From Roseibium album (lineage in GTDB: Bacteria; Pseudomonadota; Alphaproteobacteria; Rhizobiales; Stappiaceae), in the NCBI RefSeq assembly GCF_001404515.1, contig NZ_CXWE01000001.1, forward strand, positions 1 to 64,000: a stretch of 64,000 nucleotides of DNA, given 5' to 3'. Made by a program: the position numbers and the translations under genes. A model generated the notes under the pieces. The model ran no database searches. It was not told the DNA's origin and saw only the letters and a program-made list of their open reading frames with translations. This document shows positions 17,788-26,869 of this stretch, in pieces (the first letter of the stretch is position 1; each line of letters starts with the position of its first letter).

Positions 17788-19253
17788 TCACTCCGGAAGA
17801 TGTATGGATTGGCCTCCGGATTGCGCCTTTGGGGTTGAGACAAGCCGATTCAAGTCTTTTCCGATGGCCTCGCCACGTTCGTTCCGACCGTAAACGAGCC
17901 AGATTTGCGCCTTGCCCGGTTCCGGGGCTCTGAACCACTTCCGCATCAAGGGTCTGATACGACTCCGATACTTATGCCCCAGCCAGTACGCCATTTTCCA
18001 GAATACGACATGATCGATGCGCCGAAAGACATACGCCCTGAAGTCGGTGAACTTGTAGACGCCGCCCATCCCGCCAATTGGCGGTTCAGACTCGTGATCA
18101 TATCGACCGTACTGACACTGTGATTGCCGGAATGGGTCTCGGTCAGTTTGCGGACAAATGCCTTGTCCTTTTCCCTGGGTATCGTCGTGACAACGGACAT
18201 GCGTCCGTTCGATCCTCGCTTGCGAATGATCCGGTGCCCCAGAAAGACGAACCCGTCGTCGACGTGGGTGATATGGGTTTTCTCCATATTCAACGTCAAC
18301 TTCAGGCAGCCTTCCAGAAAGGCTCGGCATTCCTCGCGGATCTCCATGGCATGAGCCTTCTTCCCTTCGACGATGATGATAAAGTCATCGGCGTAGCGAC
18401 AATAGGCAACGGCAGGTTTCCATTGCCGGTTCTCCCGAACCGTAATGGGTCGTCCCTGCTGAATGCCAAAGTTCCATGCCGAGCGATCCTTACGGGCTTT
18501 CCGGTTAAGGTATTTCGCCTCCAGCCAGGCATCGAACTCATGGAGCATGATGTTGGACATGAGCGGTGACAGAACGCCACCTTGCGGAACACCCTCGCTG
18601 GCAGCCTTGAACAAGCCACGGTCAATGTGACCCGCCTTGAGAATACGCCAGAGGAGACCGACAAACCGTCCGTCCCGCACCTGCCGCCGTACGCATCTAA
18701 GAAGCAGCGGGTGATGGACGGTGCCGAAGTAGCTCGCCGGATCACCTTCGATGATCCAGCGCCCCTTCGTGCCACTGCCATCCTGAAGCTGGATCTTCAC
18801 GGTGCGGACAGCATGATGCACGTTGCGTTCCGGCCGGAAGCCATAGGACAGGCGATGGAAGTCGCTTTTCCATATCAGCTCCATGGCCATCAACATGGCG
18901 CGTTGGACGATGCGGTCTGTCAGGGTCGGTATACCCAGTGGTCGTATCTTGCCCCTCGAACTCGAAAAGGGGACTTTCGGGATATAGATCCGCTTGACCG
19001 GCTTTGGACGATAAGTGCCGTTCAGCAGGTCAATCTGCAAGTCGGCCAGATGGTTGACCAGCCCGGCCTCCATCCGTTGCTTGTCTATTCCGCCAACACC
19101 CTGGGGCCGGGCGCCGCTTGACGCCAGAACGGTCCGGGCGGCCTCGGCAAGCCATTCCCGATCGGCAATGTGCCGAAGAAGGCGATCGAACCGCCGGTTC
19201 TGATCGGGCTCGGCCCATGTTGCGAGCTTGTGCTGCATTTCGCTGATTATCAA
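17788..19253 (-). pseudogene. Group II intron reverse transcriptase/maturase (LtrA-like), frameshifted
   Basis: The 19253 start opens a frame with RT motifs IRPLGIPTLTDRIVQRA, GVPQGGVLSPLMSNIMLHEF and the catalytic YADD (CRYADDFIII). Near 18060, at NRQLAGWA, the frame breaks and the maturase (X) domain continues in another frame as YKFTDFRAYVFRRIDHVVFW to a stop at 17788. One base seems to have been gained. In motif A, EGDPASYFGT has Gly where EGDIKSFFD-type proteins have the second Asp; the first Asp is kept. No HNH endonuclease domain is seen at the C terminus. If the frameshift is real the intron needs a maturase from elsewhere to move. Confidence 0.8.
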
Positions 19254-19905
19254 AGGTTTTCACCTCATTTGGTCAAGTAATTTGCACTCCAAGCAGATTG
19301 AACTGTTCCCCTTCACCATGTGACAGGCTTTCCCCGCCTCGAATTACTAAGGGAAATCCACCAGCATGATGGACATCAGGGTCAACTCCCTTGCGATGTA
19401 GAACATCGTGGACATTCCATCATGCCTTCCCTCGTTCAAATGCTGGACGTCGTCGTATTGGTGAGGTTGCCGGTCGCCGTCTTTTCCCTTGCGTTCCGCA
19501 AGTCGATGCCGATGCCGTGGTCTGGCTGCATTCTCCCCATAACCTCTCGCGAGTTTCCTACGTCTACGCTCACGTTCGGATGTACGCCGATATACCTATC
19601 AAGCGTCATCATCAGCATTCCACCTATTAAACCGTGTAGGCGGAGGCGACATTCCAGCCCTCAGATGCGGGTGAACCGGTTCGTGTTCCTCAGCCTTCCA
19701 ATACTTCAGCCTCGGGATCCATCTCGGCGTAACGGCTTCGCCTCAGTCCCCTTTTTCCACGGGCTACGTCACCCTGCCAGTTGGCAGCAGGTCACCGCCG
19801 CTTGGGCTCATGCCCCCCACAGCAGGGGACAAGGCAATCTTCCATTCCTCCTTTCTCAATGCATTCCGGTGATTTGCACCCTGGACGATCCGGGACGAGG
19901 CGCAC

Positions 19906-20413
19906 TGTAAGTGAAGTCCGTTACCCAGATCTGGTTGATGGCGGTGGTCTTGTCGCAGAACTCATCGGCAGCCTTGATGACCACAAAAAGGGTTGGGCTT
20001 GTGATCAGATCATGGGCATTGAGGAGACGATACACGGAGGCTTCCGATACGAAGTACTGCTGCGTATCGGTGAACCGCACAGCTAATTCTCGTGGTGATA
20101 GTTCGGGCTCTGCCAATGCCAGGGCAACAATACGCCCGCGGATATCATCGGGAATGCGGTTCCAGATCCTTGGTGATCGGGGAGAACGATCCTCCAGCGC
20201 TTCTGGGCCACCGTTCTGATAACAATCATACCAGCGGTAAGACGTGGTGCGAGGGATGCCAAGCATGTCGAGGGTCTGTTTGGCTGGAAGGTGGGACTGC
20301 TCCACCAGCCGAATGATCTCAAGCTTTTCAGACGCTGGATATCTCATTCGTCGTTGTCCCCATCCCCCAGCATGCTTTTTTGAGCAAACGGAGCTCGAGT
20401 GCCTGTTCTGCAA
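19906..20413 (-). CDS. IS3-family transposase orfB, 5' exon half
   Basis: This is the N-terminal part of the IS3 transposase: MRYPASEKLEIIRLVEQSHL is the helix-turn-helix start, PRTTSYRWYDCYQNGGPEAL follows, and the segment ending INQIWVTDFTY enters the DDE core with its first catalytic Asp (TDFT). The intron interrupts the codon after Tyr. The region overlaps the orfA end (20328), consistent with the programmed -1 frameshift arrangement usual in the family. Confidence 0.75.
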
Positions 20414-20717
20414 CCACCTCCTTCAAATCGTGAGCTTCACGACGAAGGTCCTGCACTTCACCTGTGTTGGCTTCCCGCGCTGTGTCACCAGTCAAACGCT
20501 TACGCCCAGCTTCCATGAACTCCTTCGACCAACTGTAGTACTGGCTCTGCGCAATGCCTTCCTGGCGACACAACTCCGCTATGCTATCTTCGCCACGAAG
20601 GCCTGCCAGTACGATCCGAATCTTGTCTTCAGAGGAATACCGTTTGCGCGTCTTGCGCCGAATGTCCTTCACCGTGCGATCTGCCGCATCCCGGAGACGT
20701 TCGCTCTTCTGTCTCAT
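20328..20717 (-). CDS. IS3-family transposase orfA
   Basis: This 129-residue protein contains RKRYSSEDKIRIVLAGLRGE and IAELCRQEGIAQSQYYSWSK, the helix-turn-helix of IS3/IS911-type OrfA, followed by a leucine-rich coiled coil (LRREAHDLKEVVAEQALELR). OrfA binds the IS ends and is joined to OrfB by frameshifting. Intact by sequence, though its OrfB partner is broken. Confidence 0.85.
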   Translation of the reverse strand: MRQKSERLRDAADRTVKDIRRKTRKRYSSEDKIRIVLAGLRGEDSIAELCRQEGIAQSQYYSWSKEFMEAGRKRLTGDTAREANTGEVQDLRREAHDLKEVVAEQALELRLLKKACWGMGTTTNEISSV

Positions 20718-20827
20718 GCTTCACTCCAGTATGGTGAAGATGAGCTACAACCTCTCCCTTACGCAATCAGCCTATCTGGACCCATAGGTGCTGACGGGGA
20801 ACAGCCGACAAATGCGGCTGCCCATTC

Positions 20828-21337
20828 CTAGAAGTTAAGGTTGGTGGTGATGATGTCGCTGGTGCGCTCATGGAGTTTGCTCAGGAGATGGAAGAGCAGA
20901 GAATCGCCTGATGCGCTGAACGGCAAGTATCTCAGCTCGTTGAGGATGACAAGATCTGAAAGGACGAGTCGGTTGGCGATCTGTCCTGCTTTGCCCTAGG
21001 CTCTTTCCTGTTCCAGCACATTGACGAGTTCAACGGTGGAGAAGAAGCGGAAACGCTTGAGATAATATTCAATGGCCTGGATGCCGAGAGTTGTTGCAAG
21101 ATGAGCCACTCCGGTTTCGGATCCCCTTAGGAAGAAGCCATACCGAGCCTGCTCTATGAACTCGCAGCGGTGAAGTTGGCGCATGAGCACCTCGTTGACT
21201 TCACTTCTGGCTAAGTCGAAGCCGTTCAGATTCCGGTAGGCGGGTAAGTGTGTCACCTTGAGCTGATAGGCTACGGATCCAAGTCCCCGCTCGGCCGTCA
21301 AAAGAATGATGGCAACGATGCGGAAGCGATCTGTACG
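20828..21337 (-). pseudogene. IS21-family istB remnant
   Basis: The C-terminal part of an IstB ATPase is recognisable: LATTLGIQAIEYYLKRFRFF and STVELVNVLEQERA, then a TAG (CAG expected, AQGKAG) at 20996-20998, then GKAGQIANRLVLSDLVILNE and LLSKLHERTSDIITTNLNF to the stop at 20828. The P-loop is degenerate (LRGSETGVAHLA instead of GPPGTGKTHLA). No istA is present and the upstream part is cut by the IS5 element. It is dead. Confidence 0.8.
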
Positions 21338-21340
21338 CTA

Positions 21341-21790
21341 GGTTCTGTTGACAAAGTCGCGTAACCAGATGCGTGCGGCTGCGAGATTGAGGAAGGCGGC
21401 AAAGGATCTTTTGGTTTTGTCGTATCGGGTGGCAATCCTGCGGAACTGTTTGACCTTGTTGAACATTCGCTCTATCCGGTTCCTGTCCTTGTAGGCTCGG
21501 AAATCGCAAGGTATCGGCTCCCTGCGGTTTGACTTTGGCGGAATGACCGGGCTGATACCAACGAGCAGCAAGCTTTGACGCACGACATCGCCATCGTATC
21601 CCTTGTCGGCCAGGAACAGTCGGGGCTTGCTGCAAGGCATCTCCAGAAGGGCTGGAACGGCACTGTAGTCGGAGATCTCGCCGCCTGTCAGGACAAAGCC
21701 GAGAGGGCGTCCTTGACCGTCTGCTATGGCGTGGATTTTCGTCGTAAAGCCGCCGCGTGATCGACCAAAAGCCTCCTTATGAGTCCCCCT
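21341..21790 (-). CDS. IS5/IS427-group transposase, second frame (OrfB)
   Basis: After the frameshift the protein continues GGFTTKIHAIADGQGRPLGF and FVLTGGEISDYSAVPALLEM, then the second catalytic Asp in LFLADKGYDGD and the catalytic Glu in RIERMFNKVKQFRRIATRYD, to a stop inside the left inverted repeat. All three DDE residues are present across the two frames, so the enzyme is probably active. Confidence 0.8.
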
Positions 21791-22188
21791 TTAGCGCCTG
21801 CTGCCTGACTGTGGCCGCGGACTGTGGTGCTGTCGATCATGTGTTGCCAGTCATCAGTAAGCCCGAGGTCCATCAGTGTTTCCAGCAACCCTTCCCAAAC
21901 GCCTTGCTCCGCCCATCTGCGAAACCGGACATAGACCGAGTTCCATTTCCCGTAACGCTCACGCATGTCCCGCCAAGGGCAGCTAACACGCAGGACATGC
22001 AACATGCCGTTCAAATAACGACGATTATCCTGAGCCGGGCGGGACTTTCGGCCTCGCTCCGAAGGAAGCAATGCTTCAATCAATTCCCATTCTGCGTCTG
22101 TCAAATCGCCACGTGCCAAGACTGCCTCCTAAAAGACAGTCTTGAAACACAGCTTAGCTGATTTGGGAATCCACTTTCTCAACAGGAC
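21342..22188 (-). mobile_element. IS5-family (IS427-group) insertion sequence, apparently intact
   Basis: The element is about 847 bp, bounded by inverted repeats GTTCTGTTGACAAAG (left) and, on the complement at the right, GTCCTGTTGAGAAAG. It is flanked on both sides by CTAG (21338-21341 and 22189-22192), which fits the YTAR target duplication of this group. It encodes the transposase in two overlapping frames (see separate entries). It inserted at the edge of the istB remnant. Confidence 0.85.
21724..22119 (-). CDS. IS5/IS427-group transposase, first frame (OrfA)
   Basis: This 131-residue product begins MARGDLTDAEWELIEALLP, the DUF4096 opening of IS427-group transposases, and contains RYLNGMLHVLRVSCPWRDMR and the first catalytic Asp in HMIDSTTVRGHSQ. 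A run AAAGGGGG at about 21785-21793 (complement) is a likely -1 slippery site that moves ribosomes into the second frame at AKGG to give THKEAFGRSRGGFTTKIHA. Read alone, the first frame ends in nonsense residues. Confidence 0.85.
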   Translation of the reverse strand: MARGDLTDAEWELIEALLPSERGRKSRPAQDNRRYLNGMLHVLRVSCPWRDMRERYGKWNSVYVRFRRWAEQGVWEGLLETLMDLGLTDDWQHMIDSTTVRGHSQAAGAKGGLIRRLLVDHAAALRRKSTP

Positions 22189-22192
22189 CTAG

Positions 22193-22910
22193 CACTTCAG
22201 CCCCAAAATCCCCTAGTGACGAAGAAGAGCATTGAGCAACAGGACTTTCAAGCGCTTCACCGCGCCAGACAATGTGTGGTCAATCGTCGCACGGCTGTCG
22301 ACGGCCAGATATGCACGCACTTGCTCGACCGCGGCCTTGCCATGGCTAAATGCATTACCAGAGCATGAAGTCTGACCCCCGATGTCCTGTCTAATCAGGG
22401 CAATGAACTATCGCCTTTGGCTCGTGATGCAATCGCTGAACTTTACGATCTGTTCCGTGATTTCGATCGTCGGATCTCCAGCTTTGATAAGAAGATTAAC
22501 CGGGTCTTCCGGCAGTACGAGACCTGCCAGCGCACTGCCAAGATCAAAGGCGTTGGCCCGTAAACGGCCACTGCAATTGGCGCAGCGATCGGCGATGAGT
22601 TCAACAAAGGTCGTCATCTTGCTGTTTGGGTCGGTCTTGTTCCCAAACAACACTCCAGCGGTGATAGATCCACCCTAATGGGCATGTCAAAGCGCGGTAA
22701 CCAACATCTGCGTAGCTTGCTCGACAGGGAGCAAAAGCTGAGGTGCGAACAGCCTTCAGCAAATTAAATCTGCACAATCAATGGGTCAACCAACTTCGGG
22801 AACGACGCGGCTACAACTGGGCAACCGTCGCGGTCGCTAATAAGAATGCGCGGACAATCTGGGCCGAGCCGCATACCAGCGAACCATATCGCGTCGCTTT
22901 CTGAAAACCT
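22193..22910 (+). pseudogene. IS110-family transposase remnant
   Basis: In one forward frame the sequence reads EQQDFQALHRARQCVVNRRT, LLDRGLAMAK, AELYDLFRDFDRRISSFDKK, then KIKGVGP-stop-TATAIGAAIG, AVWVGLVPKQHSSG, MGMSKRGNQHLRSLL and QWVNQLRERRGYNWATVAVA. These are the DEDD linker and transposase_20 regions of IS110/IS116-type enzymes. The N-terminal DEDD domain is missing, a TAA (22561-22563) interrupts the GVGP-x-TA motif, and frames shift. It is inactive. Confidence 0.8.
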
Positions 22911-23121
22911 GGCCTGAAACTGCGAGATGACGGTGAAATGAGACGCATAGATCGGACCGGTGCACAACGAACCGGACTTTTATCGAGGCACTCGAGGCTT
23001 GTTGGCTATACAGGTGCGCGCGAGCAGATTATCCACTTGGGCACTCCGATATGATCGGACCTATGTTGATTCAAACAGCGGCCGTTTCGTCGAACAGCCG
23101 CGACGCTCGAAGGAGGGTTTC

Positions 23122-23619
23122 ATGACTTTCACGATACGCCATGCAGAACCTGCGGACGCGCCAGCATTGCACGCAATCCTGACAAGCCCTCACGTTGTTC
23201 TTGGAACGATGCGCCTGCGACACATGAGGCTCAAGAACACTGAAGACCGGTTGGCCCCGGATCCGAACCTGGTGCAACTCGTCGCAGCGAGTGATGGAGA
23301 AGTGTCCGGATTTGCTGAACTTGTCTTGAATACGAACGTTCCGCGCGCGTCACACTCGGCGGAACTGAACATGGTTGTCACAAGTGAACGGAGCCAGGGC
23401 AAGGGTGTCGCCCGTGCGTTAATCGGGGTGTTGATCCGCCTGTGCGACGGTTATTACAGGATCAGGAGGATTAGCCTGATCGTCTGGGTCGACAACACGC
23501 GTGCGATCGAACTCTACCGGGCTCTCGGGTTCAAGGAAGAAGGTGTAATGCGGGACTTTGTGCGCACCGAAGAAGGCTATTGCGATGCCCTCCAGATGGC
23601 GCGGCTTTCAAACCACTGA
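23122..23619 (+). CDS. GNAT-family N-acetyltransferase (YhhY/AaaT-like)
   Basis: This 165-residue protein starts at the ATG preceded by AGGAGG (23111-23116); a longer upstream frame has no such site. Features are IRHAEPADAPALHAILTSP at the N terminus, the acetyl-CoA loop SERSQGKGVARALIG (R/Q-x-x-G-x-G/A) at about 91-105, and DNTRAIELYRALGFKEEGV near the C terminus. The overall pattern, including MRLRHMRLKNTEDR and the C-terminal GYCDALQMARL, matches YhhY, which acetylates amino acids and related amines. The exact substrate is unknown. Single gene between the IS region and the sugar regulon. Confidence 0.8.
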   Translation: MTFTIRHAEPADAPALHAILTSPHVVLGTMRLRHMRLKNTEDRLAPDPNLVQLVAASDGEVSGFAELVLNTNVPRASHSAELNMVVTSERSQGKGVARALIGVLIRLCDGYYRIRRISLIVWVDNTRAIELYRALGFKEEGVMRDFVRTEEGYCDALQMARLSNH

Positions 23620-23935
23620 GATGGACGACCGCACACTTCAATACATGAGCTGACCTTACCAGGAAACCGGGTTATGGACGCCAGTGTTCGACTGGCGTCT
23701 TCAGCTCGATTTCAAATTTCACTCGGGTGCTGTTGGTCTCCATCTGTGCGAATTCCGACCGGCATGTGAATATCAGGGGATTGCCGGGCTTCAGATCCGA
23801 TTTGTCGGAGAATTCAAAGTTTGGCTGGATAATCGTGCATTCAGCCGCCACATTCATCTATCAGGACCTGCTGATGAGTCGGGATGACGCTTTTGCCGGG
23901 TGCGAATCGCGTTAACTGCGTGGAATTGGGACAAC
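23620..23935. other. Intergenic region before the LacI-type regulator
   Basis: No gene is recognised. A 61-codon leftward frame (23857-23672) shows no known family or ribosome site. The direct promoter of the LacI-type gene should be here; no perfect copy of the operators at 33,080 and 33,136 was seen. Confidence 0.35.
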
Positions 23936-24943
23936 ATGGCCACAATAAAGGACATTGCCCGTCAGGCGGGAGCGGGCGTTTCTACCGTATCGCGTGTTGT
24001 GAACAACAGTGGCTATGTCGCGGAAGCAACGCGTAAACGCATCGAAAAAGCCATCAGCGAGCTCGGATATCGACCGAATGCCGGTGCGCGGATGATGCGC
24101 AGCGGACGCAGCAACCTGATCGGCATCCTGGTCCCGTCGATCAAGGTCGACTTCTTTGCACGTTTGGCGCATCGCCTGGAGCAGGCCCTGTTTGCGCAAG
24201 GCTATCAGTCAATGATCTGCTCAACGGCGGAAGATCCGTTACACGAAGCCAAATATGTCGACATGTTGCTTGCCCAGCAGGTGGACGGTGTTCTGATTGC
24301 GTCGGTGGACGGTGAAGGGGAGGTTTTTGCCAAGCTTCAGGACGCCGGCATTCCGATTCTGGCGCTCGACCGGCAGCTTGACAAGATTGGTGCGAAGTCG
24401 GTACGCGCCGATCACTATCTGGGTGGGCTGATAGCGGCGCAGCATTTGATAACCCTGGGGCATGAATTGATTTCGGTCGTTGGAGCGCCAAAACAATCCG
24501 AACCCGTGATCTTGCGTGCGGCTGGCGCAGCGGCGGCTTGCAAGACGGCCGGACTGCCGGCCCCCAGGACGGTGCTGGGGACCGAACACAGTGTCCAGGG
24601 GTGCGCCGCGCTCGGCCACGAGGTTCTCAGTTGCACGCCTCGCGCGACTGCGATCGTGGCAACCAGTGACGTGGCAGCCATAGGCATCTTGCACGCGGCT
24701 CGGGTACTGGGTATTGAGATACCCCGCGACCTGTCATTGACGGGATTTGATGATACGCCGATGGCGTCCTACGTTTTTCCCTCTCTGACGACTGTCGCAC
24801 AGCCAATCGATCAGATTGCCAACGAGGCGATTACAGGATTGTTGCGCATGATCCGGACGCCGGAGAAGGGGAAAACGGCGGAGGATGTCGTTTTGCCGGT
24901 CACGCTTAACGTGAGGCAGTCGACGGCTCGTGTACCGAAATAG
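23936..24943 (+). CDS. LacI-family transcriptional regulator of the sugar operon
   Basis: This 335-residue protein starts with MATIKDIARQAGAGVSTVSR, the LacI helix-turn-helix, and the hinge helix ends with ELGYRPNAGARMMRSG. The effector domain has LIGILVPSIKVDFFARLAHR, DGVLIASVDGEG, RADHYLGGLIAAQHLITLGH and DLSLTGFDDTPMASYVFPSL, the periplasmic-binding-protein-like fold. An upstream extension in the same frame is disfavoured because the family starts at this Met. The gene converges on the operon end (38-base overlap with the epimerase-like gene). It most likely represses the leftward operon through the two palindromes at 33,080 and 33,136 and is released by the imported sugar or a derivative. 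Confidence 0.9.
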   Translation: MATIKDIARQAGAGVSTVSRVVNNSGYVAEATRKRIEKAISELGYRPNAGARMMRSGRSNLIGILVPSIKVDFFARLAHRLEQALFAQGYQSMICSTAEDPLHEAKYVDMLLAQQVDGVLIASVDGEGEVFAKLQDAGIPILALDRQLDKIGAKSVRADHYLGGLIAAQHLITLGHELISVVGAPKQSEPVILRAAGAAAACKTAGLPAPRTVLGTEHSVQGCAALGHEVLSCTPRATAIVATSDVAAIGILHAARVLGIEIPRDLSLTGFDDTPMASYVFPSLTTVAQPIDQIANEAITGLLRMIRTPEKGKTAEDVVLPVTLNVRQSTARVPK

Positions 24944-25907
24944 TGTAGGTCGTGTGAAATTCACGGTTTGCGGCGAAATCAAAAGCCGTTGCCTCGCCCA
25001 GTCTCGAGACGGGGTTGTCATCTGCAGACACGCAAGTACCGAGGTCGAATGCGGCGCGAACAGGCTCGACACCCAAGGCAAGATGACGGCTTGACCAGGG
25101 TTCGGCGGCACGGCCCCGGTTGGAAATCCACAACATCACAAAGGGAAACCGGGCTGCATCGTAACAGAGCTTGGTGGCAATTCCCGTCAATTGATCTGTA
25201 ATCGTGACGTGCCCGTTCCCTCCCAGTGCCATCAATCGGGTTTCGTTCTGACCGGAGTGCGGCAACCTGCTGAAATCCACGACACCGCCTGTTGTGTCCC
25301 TGACCACGTCCAGGCTCCCAGACACGGCGCCAGGGAGTGCCGGAGTTGGATCCGGCGGTGGTGTTTCCGGATGCGCGATGACCTTTGTGGCTCCGCTTAC
25401 CTCGACCCGCATCCGCAACGGGTCGTCCGGAAGTGCAAAAACCGGATGCAGTCCGACAGGTAATCTGCAATCGCGCCGCGGCAAGATCCAGAGATCAAGA
25501 ACGATCCCGTTCGCCTCAGGCTGTACCCGGCGACGCAGTGAGTGGACGGGATGATCTGCGGGCATTTCGATCCGTGCATCCAGACTGCCGGCGGATGCAG
25601 AAATCTCCCAATCATGATGGGCGGCATATCCGTGTGCAAACGTATCTTCCCAGCCGAGAGATCTCGGCCAACTCGGCGGCAAATCGTCATGCCGGGCGCC
25701 GAAAGGGACGCAAGGCCATTCGCCGCTCAATCCCTGCATCAGGCCGTCCAGTTCGCTGACATTGTCTTTTCCCACCCAGGGTGCCGTGTGCAACGGACGG
25801 ACGATCTGTCCATCCGGCAAATTCACACTGAGATCGCGCAACATGGCCCCGCGTTTCTGCATCGTGACCTGTCCGGTCTCCCATTTCAGTGTTCTGTAAC
25901 CTGTCAT
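24906..25907 (-). CDS. Aldose-1-epimerase-like protein
   Basis: This 333-residue protein is of the galactose mutarotase-like superfamily. It has HTAPWVGKDN, LGWEDTFAHGYAAHHDWEIS, LPVGLHPVFALPDDPLRMR (with the catalytic-type His) and HLALGVEPVRAAFDLG (with the catalytic-type Glu). These enzymes interconvert sugar anomers. It is the last gene of the sugar operon, overlapping the permease stop by 4 bases, and presumably prepares the imported sugar for the isomerase or kinase. No signal peptide, so cytoplasmic. Confidence 0.75.
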   Translation of the reverse strand: MTGYRTLKWETGQVTMQKRGAMLRDLSVNLPDGQIVRPLHTAPWVGKDNVSELDGLMQGLSGEWPCVPFGARHDDLPPSWPRSLGWEDTFAHGYAAHHDWEISASAGSLDARIEMPADHPVHSLRRRVQPEANGIVLDLWILPRRDCRLPVGLHPVFALPDDPLRMRVEVSGATKVIAHPETPPPDPTPALPGAVSGSLDVVRDTTGGVVDFSRLPHSGQNETRLMALGGNGHVTITDQLTGIATKLCYDAARFPFVMLWISNRGRAAEPWSSRHLALGVEPVRAAFDLGTCVSADDNPVSRLGEATAFDFAANREFHTTYTISVHEPSTASR

Positions 25908-26869
25908 TTGCGATCAATGTAAAAGTTGACGAAAACGGCACCGAGGATCAAAGCACCTCTGACGACCTGCTGGGCATAGGGGTTGAATCCCCAGAGCGTC
26001 ATTGCGTTTATCAATACACCGAGGAACAGAACTCCCACGAAAGCGCCCCAGATTGATCCCCGCCCTCCAAACAGGCTAACGCCGCCAATGATGACTGCCG
26101 AGATCACCTCCAACTCCATTCCGCGCGCAATTGTTGGATTGCCGGAGTTGATCAGGGAGGAATAGATGATCCCGCCGGTCGCCGCGAACAGCGCGACGAT
26201 GATCATGCAGATCTTCTTGGTGCGCCAGATGTCGATACCCGACAGCCGAGCGGCTTCCATGTTGCCCCCGACCGCATATATGGAACGGCCAAGGGTGGTA
26301 AAATTCGCAAGCACATAGGTGAAAACGAAGGCAACTGCGAGGAGATAGACCGGGACCGGGACACCCAGAAAGCGGCCGCTGCCGATGATGTAGTACCATG
26401 AGGGAAAGGCCTCTATTGCCGATCCGTTGGTGATCAGGTTTGCCATTCCTGCCAGCGTTGCCATCATCGCCAGCGAGGATATGAAGGTCGGAACGCCGAC
26501 CCGCTGACGCAGCATTCCATTGAACCAGCCGACGAATCCCGCAAAACAAAGGGTAACCGCGATGCCCAGAGCTACAAAATACCAGGCTGGTTCGAAGGCG
26601 TCGCCGGACGCCTTTTCGACAACCCAGGCCGTCAGGCACGCGGATACGGCGACCATCGAACCGACCGAAAGGTCAATCTCCCCGACAATGATGACCAGTG
26701 CCATGCCGAATGCGATCATTCCCGGCACCGCGATGTTTCGCAGAATGTTCAGCTGATTGTCGATCGTCATGAAACCGCGGGCGGTAAAGGCAACAAGCAC
26801 ATAAAGTGCGAGCAGTATCAGCAACATCGAGTGGCGTCGCAACTGCGTCGCAAGATGTGTATTGGTCAT
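25904..26869 (-). CDS. RbsC-like sugar ABC transporter permease
   Basis: This 321-residue membrane protein has about ten hydrophobic segments and the RbsC/BPD_transp_2 signature: IVGEIDLSVGSMVAVSACLT near residue 65, LTARGFMTIDNQLN-like opening, and LNSGNPTIARGMELEVISAV followed by VIIGGVSLFGGRGSIWGAFV. It partners with the adjacent ATPase and periplasmic protein in ribose-type sugar import. It overlaps both neighbours by 4 bases. Confidence 0.9.
   Translation of the reverse strand: MTNTHLATQLRRHSMLLILLALYVLVAFTARGFMTIDNQLNILRNIAVPGMIAFGMALVIIVGEIDLSVGSMVAVSACLTAWVVEKASGDAFEPAWYFVALGIAVTLCFAGFVGWFNGMLRQRVGVPTFISSLAMMATLAGMANLITNGSAIEAFPSWYYIIGSGRFLGVPVPVYLLAVAFVFTYVLANFTTLGRSIYAVGGNMEAARLSGIDIWRTKKICMIIVALFAATGGIIYSSLINSGNPTIARGMELEVISAVIIGGVSLFGGRGSIWGAFVGVLFLGVLINAMTLWGFNPYAQQVVRGALILGAVFVNFYIDRK

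Larger units (their letters stand above)
17653..19905 (-). mobile_element. Group II intron inserted in the IS3 transposase gene
   Basis: The intron starts with GTGCGCC at 19905 reading leftward and ends in ...CTCCAC at 17653, giving 2,253 bases. Exon 1 ends GACTTCACTTACA and exon 2 begins TCAAGATCATTGGC. Joining them gives TDFTYIKIIGWGWYYLS, the uninterrupted transposase frame, which fixes both splice sites to the base within the limits of a by-eye reading. It contains a reverse transcriptase/maturase gene (frameshifted) and a canonical domain V followed by a domain VI-like hairpin. Group II introns often insert in mobile elements, which spreads them with little host cost. Confidence 0.85.
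17090..20790 (-). mobile_element. IS3-family element interrupted by a group II intron
   Basis: The two halves of one IS3-family transposase flank the intron. The orfA/orfB start lies at 20717-19906 and the orfB end at 17652-17112, both read leftward. The outer ends are approximate: TGGCCCATC near 17089 and its imperfect counterpart TGGGTCCAGATAGG (complement) near 20790. Without the intron the element would be about 1.45 kb, normal for the family. The orfB second half carries its own frameshift and stop, so the element is dead even if the intron splices. Confidence 0.75.
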
